From positions 1 through 64,000 of the forward strand of contig JAAOMT010000741.1 in NCBI GenBank assembly GCA_016748015.1: DNA of 64,000 bases. The letters run 5' to 3'. Position numbers and translations under genes: made by a program. This stretch comes from Geosiphon pyriformis. Taxonomy: Eukaryota; Glomeromycota; Glomeromycetes; Archaeosporales; Geosiphonaceae. How positions within the stretch are numbered: position 1 is the first letter of the stretch; every line of letters begins with the position of its first letter. The notes under the pieces were generated by a model. It did no database searches. It worked only from the letters and a program-made list of their open reading frames with translations, and was not told the DNA's origin. Positions 1 through 9,531 of the stretch are shown here, in pieces.

Positions 1-311
1 CATTTGGGTAGCCTACAGACGAGATTCCTGTAGAAGAGTTGACTTTCACAGCAAAGTAACTACACATTTTTTAGTGAGCTTCCAGACGAGCAATTCCTGG
101 GAAAGAGTTGACGTTTACTACAACGTAACTACATAAAGTAACTGGCATGGAATTGGCCATTCCACTTATAAGCCCAGCGGTTCAAATTATAGGAGATAAT
201 TTGAAGATAAATTCAGTTACTGGAGGTTCAACCACATCCAGAAAAACGTGAATTCACAGCAAACAAGCATCAACAACATTTAAGAAAAGAGACCAAAAAC
301 CTCCGGTAACA
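1..311 (+). repeat. Family A LTR, 3' portion (cut by window edge)
   Basis: This matches base for base, with scattered transitions, the last 311 bp of the two LTRs of the complete A element (ends at 25323 and 34242), and it finishes with the same ...CCGGTAACA end. It sits inside a family C integrase: the sequence directly after it (from 316) resumes the C integrase reading frame. It is therefore an A insertion, solo LTR or 3' LTR, into an older C copy. The left end and its target duplication lie outside the window. Confidence 0.9.
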
Positions 312-774
312 ACGAATGACAACTCTACCAATAGAAACAGATATAGAAACAATATCTTTTGAAGAAATAACAATAGGAGATTACAAGGACATTTTGCAAA
401 GAAGACTTGGTACTATTCTTGACTTATTGGTAGAAGCACAGATAATTGCCTTTGAAAAGATAAAACAGTTTCAAGAGAAGCTCAAAAAGAAAAAGACCTA
501 TAAAACACTTTCCTTAAGTATTGGTAACTTAGTTTTGGAATACCGTTCAGACAGAGACAATGTTTATGGTGATAAATTCTCCAGCCACTGGAAAGGATTT
601 TTTATAGTCAACAAAGTTTTGAACAATGGTTCTTATATCTTACAAGATCAATATGGAACAATCTTCAATGATCGCCCTGTTCATAGTACATGACTCAAGA
701 AATATCACAAACGACCTGATTAGTTACCTGTTGTGGTAATACCAATCCAAATGATCAGCAAAAATCAGATATAA
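312..774 (+). pseudogene. Integrase C-terminal fragment, family C copy 1
   Basis: This is the C-terminal end of a Ty3/gypsy pol, the part of integrase that holds chromosomal DNA. The frame opened at 316 runs through a Lys-rich helix (KKKKTYKTLSLSIG) into the GPY/F-type module (SSHWKGFFIVNKVLNNGSYIL region, about 574-650). It stops at TGA 691-693 where copy 4 has CAA, then reads on through a TAG at 721 to TAA 772-774. The 5' part of the gene was cut away by the A LTR at 311. Copies 2 and 4 give the same protein with mostly transition differences. It cannot encode a working integrase. Confidence 0.85.
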
Positions 775-815
775 ATAAATGCACCATTCCCAAAACAGAG
801 GTATCTTCAATTGAC

Positions 816-1471
816 ATGAACAATTATTTCCTGGATCAAAACATTCAAAACGCTTTCTATACTTTCCATGAATACTGAATCAAGAACTATCCAAATGCTA
901 CTCTGACTATTGGAAAACAAACCACCATAACAGACAACAGTGGAACTCACACTGTTATCAAACCAAAGAAAACAACTACCAGAAAAAAAAAATTGGTGAC
1001 AAAATGAATAAATACCTGCTGGAAAGCATAACAGCAGCAATACTTTTACCTTCCAGCACAATTGGAAAAACAATACAAGAAATCTTGCCCATAGACAAAA
1101 ACTTGTCATATGAAAGACAACTAGAACTCTATGGTCATCTTGGTAAAATCATAGAAAACATGAAGTTCATGAAGAAAACAACTTCAGAGATACAAGGGGA
1201 AATTTTGGGCATTATATAATTGGATGTCTCAAGAGTTTTGACTATTGCTAGAAGAGCCAGAACTCTTATACAAAGATTTGGTCTCTTGGATACAAAACTT
1301 ATTTCACCTCAAGTATTATATACCCTATCTACAAAAGACTTCAACAAACTAGTTAGTTTTGAGTTAGACAAAACTCTTCACATAGACTATTCCATAAATA
1401 GCTTGATTTCACCGGAGCTCAATTTCTTTGGAGAAGATGATGTTATGGTTGAAACCCATAGTTTTTATTAG
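816..1471 (+). pseudogene. Post-integrase ORF (ORF3), family C copy 1
   Basis: This is a third ORF between integrase and the 3' LTR, with no function I can recognise. The start is ATG 816 (MNNYFLDQNIQ...). The frame also stays open upstream and overlaps the integrase end. Copy 2 (3210-3866) and copy 4 (61306-61962) are each exactly 657 nt. Here Trp in HEYW has become TGA, one base is lost or gained in a poly-A run near 990, and a Gln codon near 1217 is TAA. The C-terminal half (1220-1471) is open. The last 31 bp, including the stop, lie inside the LTR that starts at 1441. No signal peptide or membrane segment is visible. The sequence looks helical and basic in the middle. Confidence 0.75.
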
Positions 1472-1533
1472 TTATTACATGTATTAATCACTAATGTCAT
1501 ATAATTAGCCACCTTATTTTTAGATAGTGATTG

Positions 1534-1647
1534 TTGACCTGATCAATGACCTGACCATTGACCTGATTATTGACCTGATTATTGACCTAATCAATGACCT
1601 GATCATTGATCTGATCATTGACCTGATCATTGACCTGGTCGTTGACC
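1534..1647 (+). promoter_or_regulatory. U3 tandem repeat block, family C LTR
   Basis: About ten copies of a roughly 12 bp unit, consensus TGACCTGATCAT. The core is dyad-symmetric (TGATCA). The block ends about 13 bp before a TATA box and is present at the same place in every family C LTR with an intact U3. Its position suggests an enhancer-like binding array for the element's promoter. That role is inferred. Confidence 0.6.
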
Positions 1648-1659
1648 ACATTAGATAGC

Positions 1660-1667
1660 TATATAAG
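1660..1667 (+). promoter_or_regulatory. TATA box of family C LTR
   Basis: TATATAAG in the context GATAGCTATATAAGTGAT. The same motif survives in the other C LTRs (4031-4038, and inverted at 14329, 43286, 46585 and 61110) even though the surrounding sequence has drifted. It is the likely RNA polymerase II promoter of the element. Confidence 0.7.
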
Positions 1668-2166
1668 TGATAATTCTCTTAGCTATAGAATGACATGATC
1701 AAAGTAACAAAATAAACAATATCAATTACTTCCTCTCATAATCGCTTATTCTCCTTTTTTTATCTTCAAGTATCTACTTGTTGGCATTTACATATCTTAT
1801 CTTTTCCCCTTCTTGATTTGTGTTTGTTAGAATTAGCCTGAGAAGCAATTGGCTTGCTCTTGTAATTCATTAAATAAAGAAACAATTGAAAAGCACAACA
1901 ATACCTGTTATTGATTCTAAGAATCACCGAGTTGAGGCATAGAATAATAGCAGCAGTGTTATCTTGTTGACAATTACGGACTATTCCTCTACCTTCAAAT
2001 TTAAGAAAAGATTAGTGACTGTGATTTTTATGAGACTAATCACGCACATTGAATTTCTACTTATTCAATTTGCTCCTTTATTGTAATTCCCTCTTTGTTT
2101 ATTTCCATCACTATACAATACTGTTCTCCCTTGCTATCTGTTAGCTTGTTACTCCAACCCGTAACA

Positions 2167-3167
2167 ATATTAAAACCTGTGATACCTGCCAAAGAAAAAG
2201 AAAACCCAATAGAAAAGAAGATATCCATTCAATCTCTGTTGGCCAACTATTTAACAGGATTGGTATAAATGTTGTTGGACCCTTAACAATAACCCCTGAT
2301 GGCAACAGATACATTATCACAGCTACCAACTATCTTACAAAGTGGGTAGAAACAAAAGCCACTTCAGACCAAACAGCAGTTTCAATAGCCAATTTCATTT
2401 ATAAAGATATCATCTGCCATCATGGCTGCCTTAGAGAACTTTTATCTGATAGAGGAAAAGCTTTTTTCAGTATACTAGTTGAAGAACTTTGTAGAAAAAT
2501 AGGAATACATCACAAACTTTCCTTCTCTTATCACCCCTAAACAAATGACCTAGTAGAACATTTTAATAGAACACTATGTGAAACTCTAGCCAAAACAAGT
2601 AAAGAAACAAACTTATAGGACAAAGTACTGCCTTTAGCTTTGTTTGCTTATAGAACTGTAAATCATGACATAACAAGTTATGAATCTTTTTATCTGCTCT
2701 ATGGATGTATGGCAACACTATCAATAAAAACTGACATTAAGACAATACCCTTTAAAGAGATCACAATAGCAAATTACAAAAACATTTTGTAAAGAAGACT
2801 TGGTACCATTCTTGACTTATTGGTAGAAGCACAAATAGTTGCTTTTAAAAAGATAAAACAGTTTCAAGAAAAGCTTAAAAAGAAGAAAACCTATAAAACA
2901 CTTTCTTTAAGTATTGGTGACTTGGTATTAGAATACCATTCTGACAGAAACAATGTCTATAGTAATAAATTCTCTAGCTGGTGGAAAGGACCTTTTATAG
3001 TCAACAAAGTTTTGAACAATGGTTTTTATATTCTTTAAGATCAATTCGGAACAATCTTTAATGATCAATCTGTTTACGGCATGTGACTCAAGAAATATCA
3101 CAAACGACCTGATTGGTTGCCTGTTGTAGTAATATTGACTCAAATGATCAACAAAAATTAAGTATAA
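2167..3167 (+). pseudogene. Integrase fragment, family C copy 2
   Basis: The frame starts abruptly after the LTR in the zinc-binding domain (TCDTCQ), then covers the catalytic core and C-terminal module. Core landmarks: GINVVGPL at about 2262, where the first catalytic Asp is Asn (2268-2270); LLSDRG with the second Asp kept; and YHP*TNDLVEHFNRTL with the Glu kept and Gln replaced by a stop. Further stops replace Trp, Gln or Arg codons, for example TGA 3084-3086. The C-terminal SSWWKGPFIVNKVL module is at about 2970-3020. gag, PR, RT and RNase H are missing upstream. The fragment is non-functional. Confidence 0.88.
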
Positions 3168-3209
3168 ATAAATACACTATTCCCAAAACAAAGATATCTT
3201 CAAATTGAC

Positions 3210-3866
3210 ATGAACAATTATTTTCTAAATCAAAACATTCAAAATGTCTTCTATACTCTCCATGAGTATTGGATTAAAAACTATCCAAATGCTACTTTGA
3301 CCATTGGAAAACAGACCACAATAACTAATAGCAGTGGAACACATACTGTTATTAGACCAAAGAAAACAACTACCAGAAAAGAAAGAATTGGTAGCAAAAT
3401 GAATAAATATCTGCTAGAAAGTATAACAGCAGCAATACTTGTACTCTCCACCACACTTGAAAAAACAATTAAAGAAATCTTATCCATAGACAAAAACTTG
3501 TCATATGGAAGACAACTAGAGCTCTATAGTTGCCTTGGTGAAATCATAGATGATATAAAGCTCATGAAAAAAACAACTTCAGAGATACAGGCAGAAATTT
3601 TGGGCATTATATAATTAGATGTTCCAAGAGTTTTAATCATTGCTAAAAGAGCCAAAACTCTAATACAAAAATTTAGTCTCTTGGATACAAAACTTATTTT
3701 GCCTTAAGTATTATATATCCTATCTACAAAAGACTTCAATAAATTAGTTAGCTTTGAGTTAGATAAAACTCTTTAAATAGATTACACTATAAATAGCTTG
3801 ATTTTGCCGGAGCTTAATCTTTTTGAAGAGGATGATGTTATGATTGAGACCTATACTTTTTATTAA
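3210..3866 (+). pseudogene. ORF3, family C copy 2
   Basis: A 218-codon frame from ATG 3210 to TAA 3864-3866. The first 134 codons are open, and three TAA codons then replace Gln (first at 3612-3614). Order of features: an N-terminal helix-like stretch (QNIQNVFYTLHEYW), a short hydrophobic strand TLTIG, a basic linker (RPKKTTTRKERIG), then a helical half ending in LSTKDFNKL. The stop lies 31 bp inside the 3' LTR. The function is unknown. Families A and B carry an ORF of similar size and pattern in the same place, so it is a real element gene and not chance open frame. Confidence 0.78.
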
Positions 3867-4548
3867 TTATCACATATATTAGCCACTGATGTCATATAAT
3901 TAGCCACACTATTTTTAGAAAGTGATCATTGACCTGATCAATGATCTGACTGTTGATCTGATCATTGATCTGATCAATAACTTAATCAATAATCTGATTA
4001 ATGACCTGATTATTGACCATTTTTGATAGCTATATAAGTGATGAATCTCTTAACTGTAGAAAAGCATATAATAACAAGCATCTAAATAATCAAGAATAAA
4101 TAAAATAACAACTTTTATCTCAATCCTTCTCTTATTGCTAATTTTCCTTTCTCTATTTTTAAGTATCTGAACATCTTAAAGATAAAAGATTACTTGTTGG
4201 CCTTTTCCTGATGTATATAATTGTAGCATTTGAAGATTATTTGAATAAACATGACTGAAAAACACAAGTTGATACCTGATATTGAATTCTAAGAGCACTA
4301 ATGTAAAGCATAGAATTATACTAGTGGTGATCAATTGTTGACAGTATGGACTATTCCTCTACCTTCAGATTCTCCAGTTACCTTTGAAAAGAATAGTGAC
4401 TGAGATATTTTATGAGACTGATCTCGCACATTGAATCCATACTCATTCAATTTGCTTTTTAAAGTTGAATTCCCCTTTGATTATTTCCATCACTCTACAA
4501 TCCTGTTCTCTCTTGCTATCCGTTAACTTATTACTTCAATCCGTAACA
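3836..4548 (+). repeat. Family C LTR (3' LTR of copy 2)
   Basis: It starts TGTTATGATTGAG and ends CCGTAACA. It carries the degenerate TGATCTGATCA repeat block (about 3922-4018) and the TATA box TATATAAG at 4031-4038. A purine-rich stretch (GAAGAGGATGA) precedes it and is the likely polypurine tract for plus-strand priming. Confidence 0.9.
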
Positions 4549-4550
4549 GT

Positions 4551-4758
4551 AGTAGTGTTATCTTGTTAATAATTATAGACTATTTTTCTATTTTCAAATT
4601 TCTAGAAAAAATTTATGACTGTAATTTTTATGAAACTGATTACACATATTAAATTCTTACTTATTCAATTTGTTTCTTTATTGTAATTTATTCTTTGATT
4701 ATTTTTATTACCCTATAATCCTATTTTTTTTTGCTATTTATTACTTCAATTTGTAACA
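4551..4758 (+). repeat. Family C LTR fragment (last ~208 bp)
   Basis: The 3' end of another, more decayed C LTR, ending TTGTAACA. It lies directly after the copy 2 LTR and matches the last part of 1441-2166. It is probably left over from unequal recombination between tandem LTRs. Confidence 0.75.
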
Positions 4759-6100
4759 ATATTTTTGAAAAAAAAAACATGATATTTTGGACTAGCTGTT
4801 TTTGGTTTTAATAATAACAATATAGTTAAAAAGCTATTAATTAGAATCATATTCAAACCTATTTATTTTAAGATTGAAAAAAATATAGTAGTTGTATTAA
4901 TATTAAAACTTCTGAAACTAATATTTTTATTTTATCTGTGTTAACAAAAAAGATTAAAAAACTCTGGTATTACAATAAATAAATAATAAACAAAGTTGGC
5001 ATTATAATATATATAAATGGCACAATACTATTTAGTTATAATTATTTATTGGTTTAATACATAATATTAAACAGTTAAATGCTTTTGGATCTTATTTGTA
5101 CTTCAAATAAATAGACTAATTTTTATAAAATAGAATACATATTCAAATAACAAATTAAAAAACACAAAATAGCAACAAATTCATTGGTTAATTGGTAAAA
5201 TATGTTTATTATTTGGATAATTTAAAACAATTTAATAATAGAATTTTATCATGTATTTGTTATAATTTATTTATCTATCTATAAAATAAGCAAAAAGAAA
5301 TTTCATGCTTGAAAAGCAATATTAAAAACATGTAGATACATTAATATAATATTATATTTTAGAAATAACAATAAAAAAAAGTTTTAAAACAGTCAGAAAA
5401 TTATTGTATAAATAAATTAATTACTTTGATCTAAAAATTGTATATATATATATATTATAAATTATATACAAAAATCTATTGCTAAAGATATAAAAATATG
5501 TATATTTATATAATTTTTTAATTAACATACAAATATTGAATAAATATAAAATCTAGAACAAAATACATTTGTAATTATAGAATCTGTTATCAATATTAAC
5601 TACTCTTAAAATGAAAGATAAATATTGTATAAAAATACAGTATTTGGTAATCAAAGTAAAGATAAATAAATATTTTTACTTAAAAATATACATGCTAAAG
5701 ATTAGATAATAGCTAAAAAAATGAATAATAGATTAAAAGAATTTGCAGATAATGGTAAATTAAAACCAAATAAAGTACTAAAAATTTTAACAATTTAAGG
5801 ATAGATATTATAATATAATAAATCGTTTTTGGCACAGATAACAAGAATAGTATTACAGTTCAATTCAAATAAAAACTCTTTAATGGTAGTTAAGATCAAA
5901 AATAAGCATTGTAAAAATAAGTCAAAGTGATAAGTTGAGTCTTTTGCATGTTTTTGGACTTGAAAAAATTAACTTCATGGTAAAAACCAATAAATTTATC
6001 TTCAAAATCGTAAGCTTAATTCTTACATTTGGAACCATAAATGCCATTTTACATCAAATAAAGCTTTTGTTAAAAAAGTAGCTACATTCTGAATTTTGTA
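4759..6100. other. AT-rich intergenic DNA
   Basis: No gene, LTR or coding remnant was recognised on either strand. It holds a short TA dinucleotide run near 5442-5457 and several poly-A/T tracts. It separates the transposon block from the gene island. Confidence 0.6.
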
Positions 6101-6461
6101 AAAGTAGTCACCTGAGGTTCCAGGTTGTCAAATAATGTGATTTTCTTGTGCACATGGCTAGTCGTGTAACCAAGTTGTCTTTGAGTATAACAAGGCTGTT
6201 TTGGTTTTGTGCATTATTGATCTGCGTCGCGCAGTATTAATAGATTGATTATCATTTCCAGGCGAATTACCAATTAAAGTATTTAAAAATTTTATTATTA
6301 TTAAATATATTAAGTAAATTTGTATATTTTTTTCGAAATTTTTCGACATCAGTTTATTTGACACCGTTGTTTTGCAACAACAAACTTTCACTGCACAACC
6401 ACAACCACAACCACACAACACCTGCTCGAACAGCAACGAAATCTCCAACGTTTCTTCAATC
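6101..6461 (+). promoter_or_regulatory. Upstream region and likely 5' UTR of the island gene
   Basis: Base composition rises sharply here. A CAA/CCA-rich stretch (ACAACCACAACCACAACCACAC, about 6395-6418) lies some 45 bp before the proposed ATG, as is common in fungal leaders. A small inverted repeat, CTGCG-TC-GCGCAG, is at about 6220. No clear TATA box was assigned. Confidence 0.35.
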
Positions 6462-8976
6462 ATGTCAGATGACAAAGAGGCAAGCACGCTGACTCACCTT
6501 TTTACATACGCAAACAACCCTGTGACTGTTGCTTAAATATAATTGCTTTGGTTTTGTAGGATATTTCCATTCGCAGAAGTACGGTGTATCAGGTCAGTTT
6601 CATGTTTCTTTATAGTAGCACCAAGGCAACCTACGCCTATATGGGCTCCACATTTGTGTGATTACGTATGGCCGATGCTTGGAAGGAGCTCCTTAGCCAT
6701 CTGCCAGGACGTTTCAGCTCTTGCTGCATTCCTCCTGTGCAGTACGCTACCGGGCTGTTTACCAGAAAATATCACCCATGCTACGACTGACCTAGATATG
6801 TTCTAATTTTCCTTCGCTTGAAGACTGTGTCCACTTATTTTGAGAACACATGTTATTTAGATTGGTCCGTCTATGATGCTCTCAAATATGTCTCCGAGCA
6901 CAGCAAGCTATACCCTGAAGATATAGCATCAATACTTGAAGAGGTGAAAAAGAAAATCCGGGCACTCAGCCATAACCCCAACATCTTATCTCATGTCAAA
7001 AACAAAGCAAGAACATTACACTCTAATTTCGACAAGACAGTTGAGAGAGCTGAAATCCAAGATTGGCTTCAAATGATAAATAAGGGAGTTGCGACGGAAG
7101 CAAGATTGAAAAGGCAATTAGTAAGTGCAAGTATAATTGCTTGGCGAATCATTTTGTGCTTCTGGTAGTCAAAAATTTTTCTTGATCATTACTCTAGGAA
7201 TATGACGCTGACGCGTTGCTAGCAAAACGCCAGGCAGTTGGAAGTTCCCATGGTGGCTTTGACAAGGATGAAGACAACAGTGGCTCTTCATACCATCCTG
7301 AAGGAAGCAAACATGCGGAACTTGAAGAGATAGAGGATATTTCTACAGAACTCGGACCAGAAATTTTCCAGGAGATCAAAAATGCTATTGAATCGGTGCG
7401 AAACGATCCCCTGGGACATTTAAGGCGCGTATAAAGTGACGCTGTTGCTTGCACTTATTTTATGTGCAGATAATTAAAATAAATTCTTCATTTCTCCTTC
7501 TTCCCAGCCCAATGTATTATCTTATCCTTGATCTCCGTCCTCCTTCTATGGGGTCTTTCCAGTTTCGGGCAGTTCAGTACCTTAGTGAGTTGCATATGAG
7601 AGTTATAGGGAAAAGGTCACAAGCTGCACAAAGCAGTAGATTCGATCCATCACGTCCTGTTCAGAAGTTACTCAATGTATTGGGAAAAGTAAGCATTCTC
7701 CTGCATGTATAGAGACCTTAGCGTTTAAGGAAATTAGACTCTAATTTTTTATTCATAATTTGCAGCTCTCATCAGGACAACTCGCAGAGCTCTCTAGCTA
7801 TATGCGTATTGAAGGTGCTACCGGCCTCCTTTTAAGGCTCCAGGAAATGAAGGGTCCGTTTCCACAATGCAAGCAAAATACATTCGAAGAACTGCTGAAG
7901 GAAGAATTCTCAGGCTTACAGAACAACAATAGGGAAGATCTGTCGAACAGTCAAATCGTGGTTGACTTAGAAGGTGTCAATGCCACAACAGAGGAAATCC
8001 AATGGATTTTTCATGTGCTTGATCAGTGGTATGTGTCCATTAACATATTTTAATCTTTCCTTTTTATTTTCAGTACAGTGATTAAATGATGTATTGCATT
8101 AGCCGACGTGTAATTTCCTCAGACGTGCTTTCCACGAATTTGACCGAACGTGATGTGGATATCAATCTAGTCAAGCCATTCTTCGATACGCTATGGGACG
8201 GTTTTCATTTGCATTTGTGAGTATGATATTTAATGAAATTATAATCGAAAATTTTTTTTATAGTGTTTTTTATTTAGTGGTGAGGGAGAGTCTAGGGCAT
8301 CGAGAAACCGTCGTGGAGGATGTGGTGATCATTTTGATTGGCTTTTTTCGGTAGGGTTTTTTTTGTACTTCTTTTTTTCCCGCCTTTTTCTTTAAGTTTT
8401 AATTCATATTTCATTCATTTTAGTGTAATTCGATCCTTCCAGATGACGTTCGTGGTGTCGAATTAGGTGTCGCTGAGAATTCCGGGCCGTCTCAAGTCCA
8501 TGATATGGAAAAGGCTCGGACTGACTTTGTCAAAACAGTAAAAACTGCTCGAGATCAGTTGATCCAAGCCACCAAGATTGTGAAAAATAAATACAATTCC
8601 GAGCAATTGCCAAGTACCTTTGCGTATGGTATTAAGGCATTGTTCGCTGTTGCAGTCAACATTATCGGTTATGAAATCCAAGCACACACTGTCTACTTTC
8701 TTGGTGGCAACGTTTTCGTTACATCCGAAATTGGGCGTGCACGGCTTCCGAAATCCCTGGACAGAATGCATGACGCTCTAGATATGATCCGTTTGGTGTT
8801 GCGTGTAAAGGTAAAATTATTAATAAATTCAGTTTTGCTTACTGATGTAAACATGTTAAACATGTTTCACCTTTTTGTAGGCACTCTTGCTACGATCGAA
8901 GCAAATGCTTCAGGCATTGCTTGCAGAGGCGATTATAGAGAGATCTGCGACTAGGCCTGGTCAGCTGGATGCATGA
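6462..8976 (+). CDS. Spliced fungal gene of unknown function; 5' half probably broken
   Basis: The only cellular gene seen. Proposed exons: 6462-6479, 6560-7120, 7198-7428, 7508-7688, 7766-8028, 8103-8216, 8278-8350, 8424-8810 and 8881-8976. Introns are 61-80 bp with GT-AG ends (GTAAGT at 7121, GTGAGT at 8217), except the first, which would be GC-AG. Exons 5-9 join in perfect phase to give 310 residues. Near the C-terminus are GDHFD, ELGVAENSG and TSEIGRARLP. This recalls a large uncharacterised family in Mucoromycota; a PD-(D/E)XK nuclease-like fold is possible but unproven. Faults: exon 2 has two in-frame TGAs (6659, 6788), and exon 4 is out of phase with exon 3 by one base. It may be a pseudogene, or my 5' model may be wrong. 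Confidence 0.6.
6480..6559 (+). other. Candidate GC-AG intron 1
   Basis: Exon 1 would end ...AAAGAG followed by GCAAGC, the usual form of a GC donor. The acceptor is TTTTGTAG at 6559, and the phase into GATATTTCC is kept. Its 80 bp length matches the other introns. A GT donor further on (6524) would leave a different phase. Confidence 0.35.
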
Positions 8977-9045
8977 ACTGTAACGGAATTAAATACCCCA
9001 AAAAAATCTAGGAAGCTAAAAAAATCAAGTGAATAAATAACTAAG

Positions 9046-9531
9046 AATTCGTTGCTGGGGATTTCAACGAGGAACCCAATTGAAGAGCCAGTGCACAACA
9101 ACTCAAGAACATGGGCCTGGTAAATGCAATAAAGAGAAGCACGGAATCTGATTGGACGTGGGAAAATTCTAAGGGTACGCAAAAGATTATTGATCATGTG
9201 TTCCTCACCGAAGAACTGGGGAGTGTAGTCACGGATCTAATAGTTCAACGCACTGACGAATATTTCAACACGGATCATAGGAGTGTCTCGATGTCGATGG
9301 GAATTGGGACAATATTAGACGTCGAAATTAGGATTTTTCGAATGCCAACAGGGAGAAATGGAAATACGATGTCAGGAATGCAAATGAGAAAGCTTGGGTC
9401 GAATTTAAGAGATATTCCATACTCGTGTGAGAATTCCAACACGCTGAAATGAAGGGCAACCTTAATAGAATGTGGGAATTGACTGAGAACAGTATATTAG
9501 AGGCAGCCGACGCTGTCTTCAAGAAACTATG
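9046..9531 (+). pseudogene. LINE endonuclease (APE-type) fragment
   Basis: A relic of the 5' endonuclease of a non-LTR retrotransposon. FVAGDFNEEPN at about 9048-9080 is the APE motif with the catalytic Asp. A TGA (9081-9083) interrupts the frame, which then continues in phase through ATG 9111 into WTWEN, KIIDHVFLTEEL and the terminal TDHRSVSM motif with the catalytic Asp-His. A frameshift near 9340 moves the reading to the linker (REKWKYDVRNANEKAW, NRMWELTENSILEAA), which is like Rhizophagus LINEs from memory. RT is missing. It begins about 70 bp after the stop of the island gene. Confidence 0.8.

Larger units (their letters stand above)
1441..2166 (+). repeat. Family C LTR (3' LTR of copy 1)
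   Basis: It starts TGTTATGG and ends CCGTAACA, giving TGTTA/TAACA inverted ends. It aligns with 3836-4548 and, inverted, with 60598-61336. The U3 part holds a tandem repeat block (1534-1647) followed by a TATA box (1660-1667). Integrase sequence of a second C copy begins immediately after it, so DNA between the two copies has been lost. Confidence 0.9.

Noticed and set aside
1534-1647. CRISPR-like repeat array
   Set aside because: The units are contiguous 12 bp repeats without spacers, inside LTRs.
1534-1647. AGGTCA half-sites as nuclear receptor elements
   Set aside because: TGACCT appears on the strand shown, but fungi lack such receptors; the likeness is taken as coincidence.
6158-6487. 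Minus-strand frame of 109 residues over the leader of the island gene
   Set aside because: It covers the CA-rich leader in antisense (CGCGC-rich peptide), shows no domain, and conflicts with the spliced plus-strand gene.
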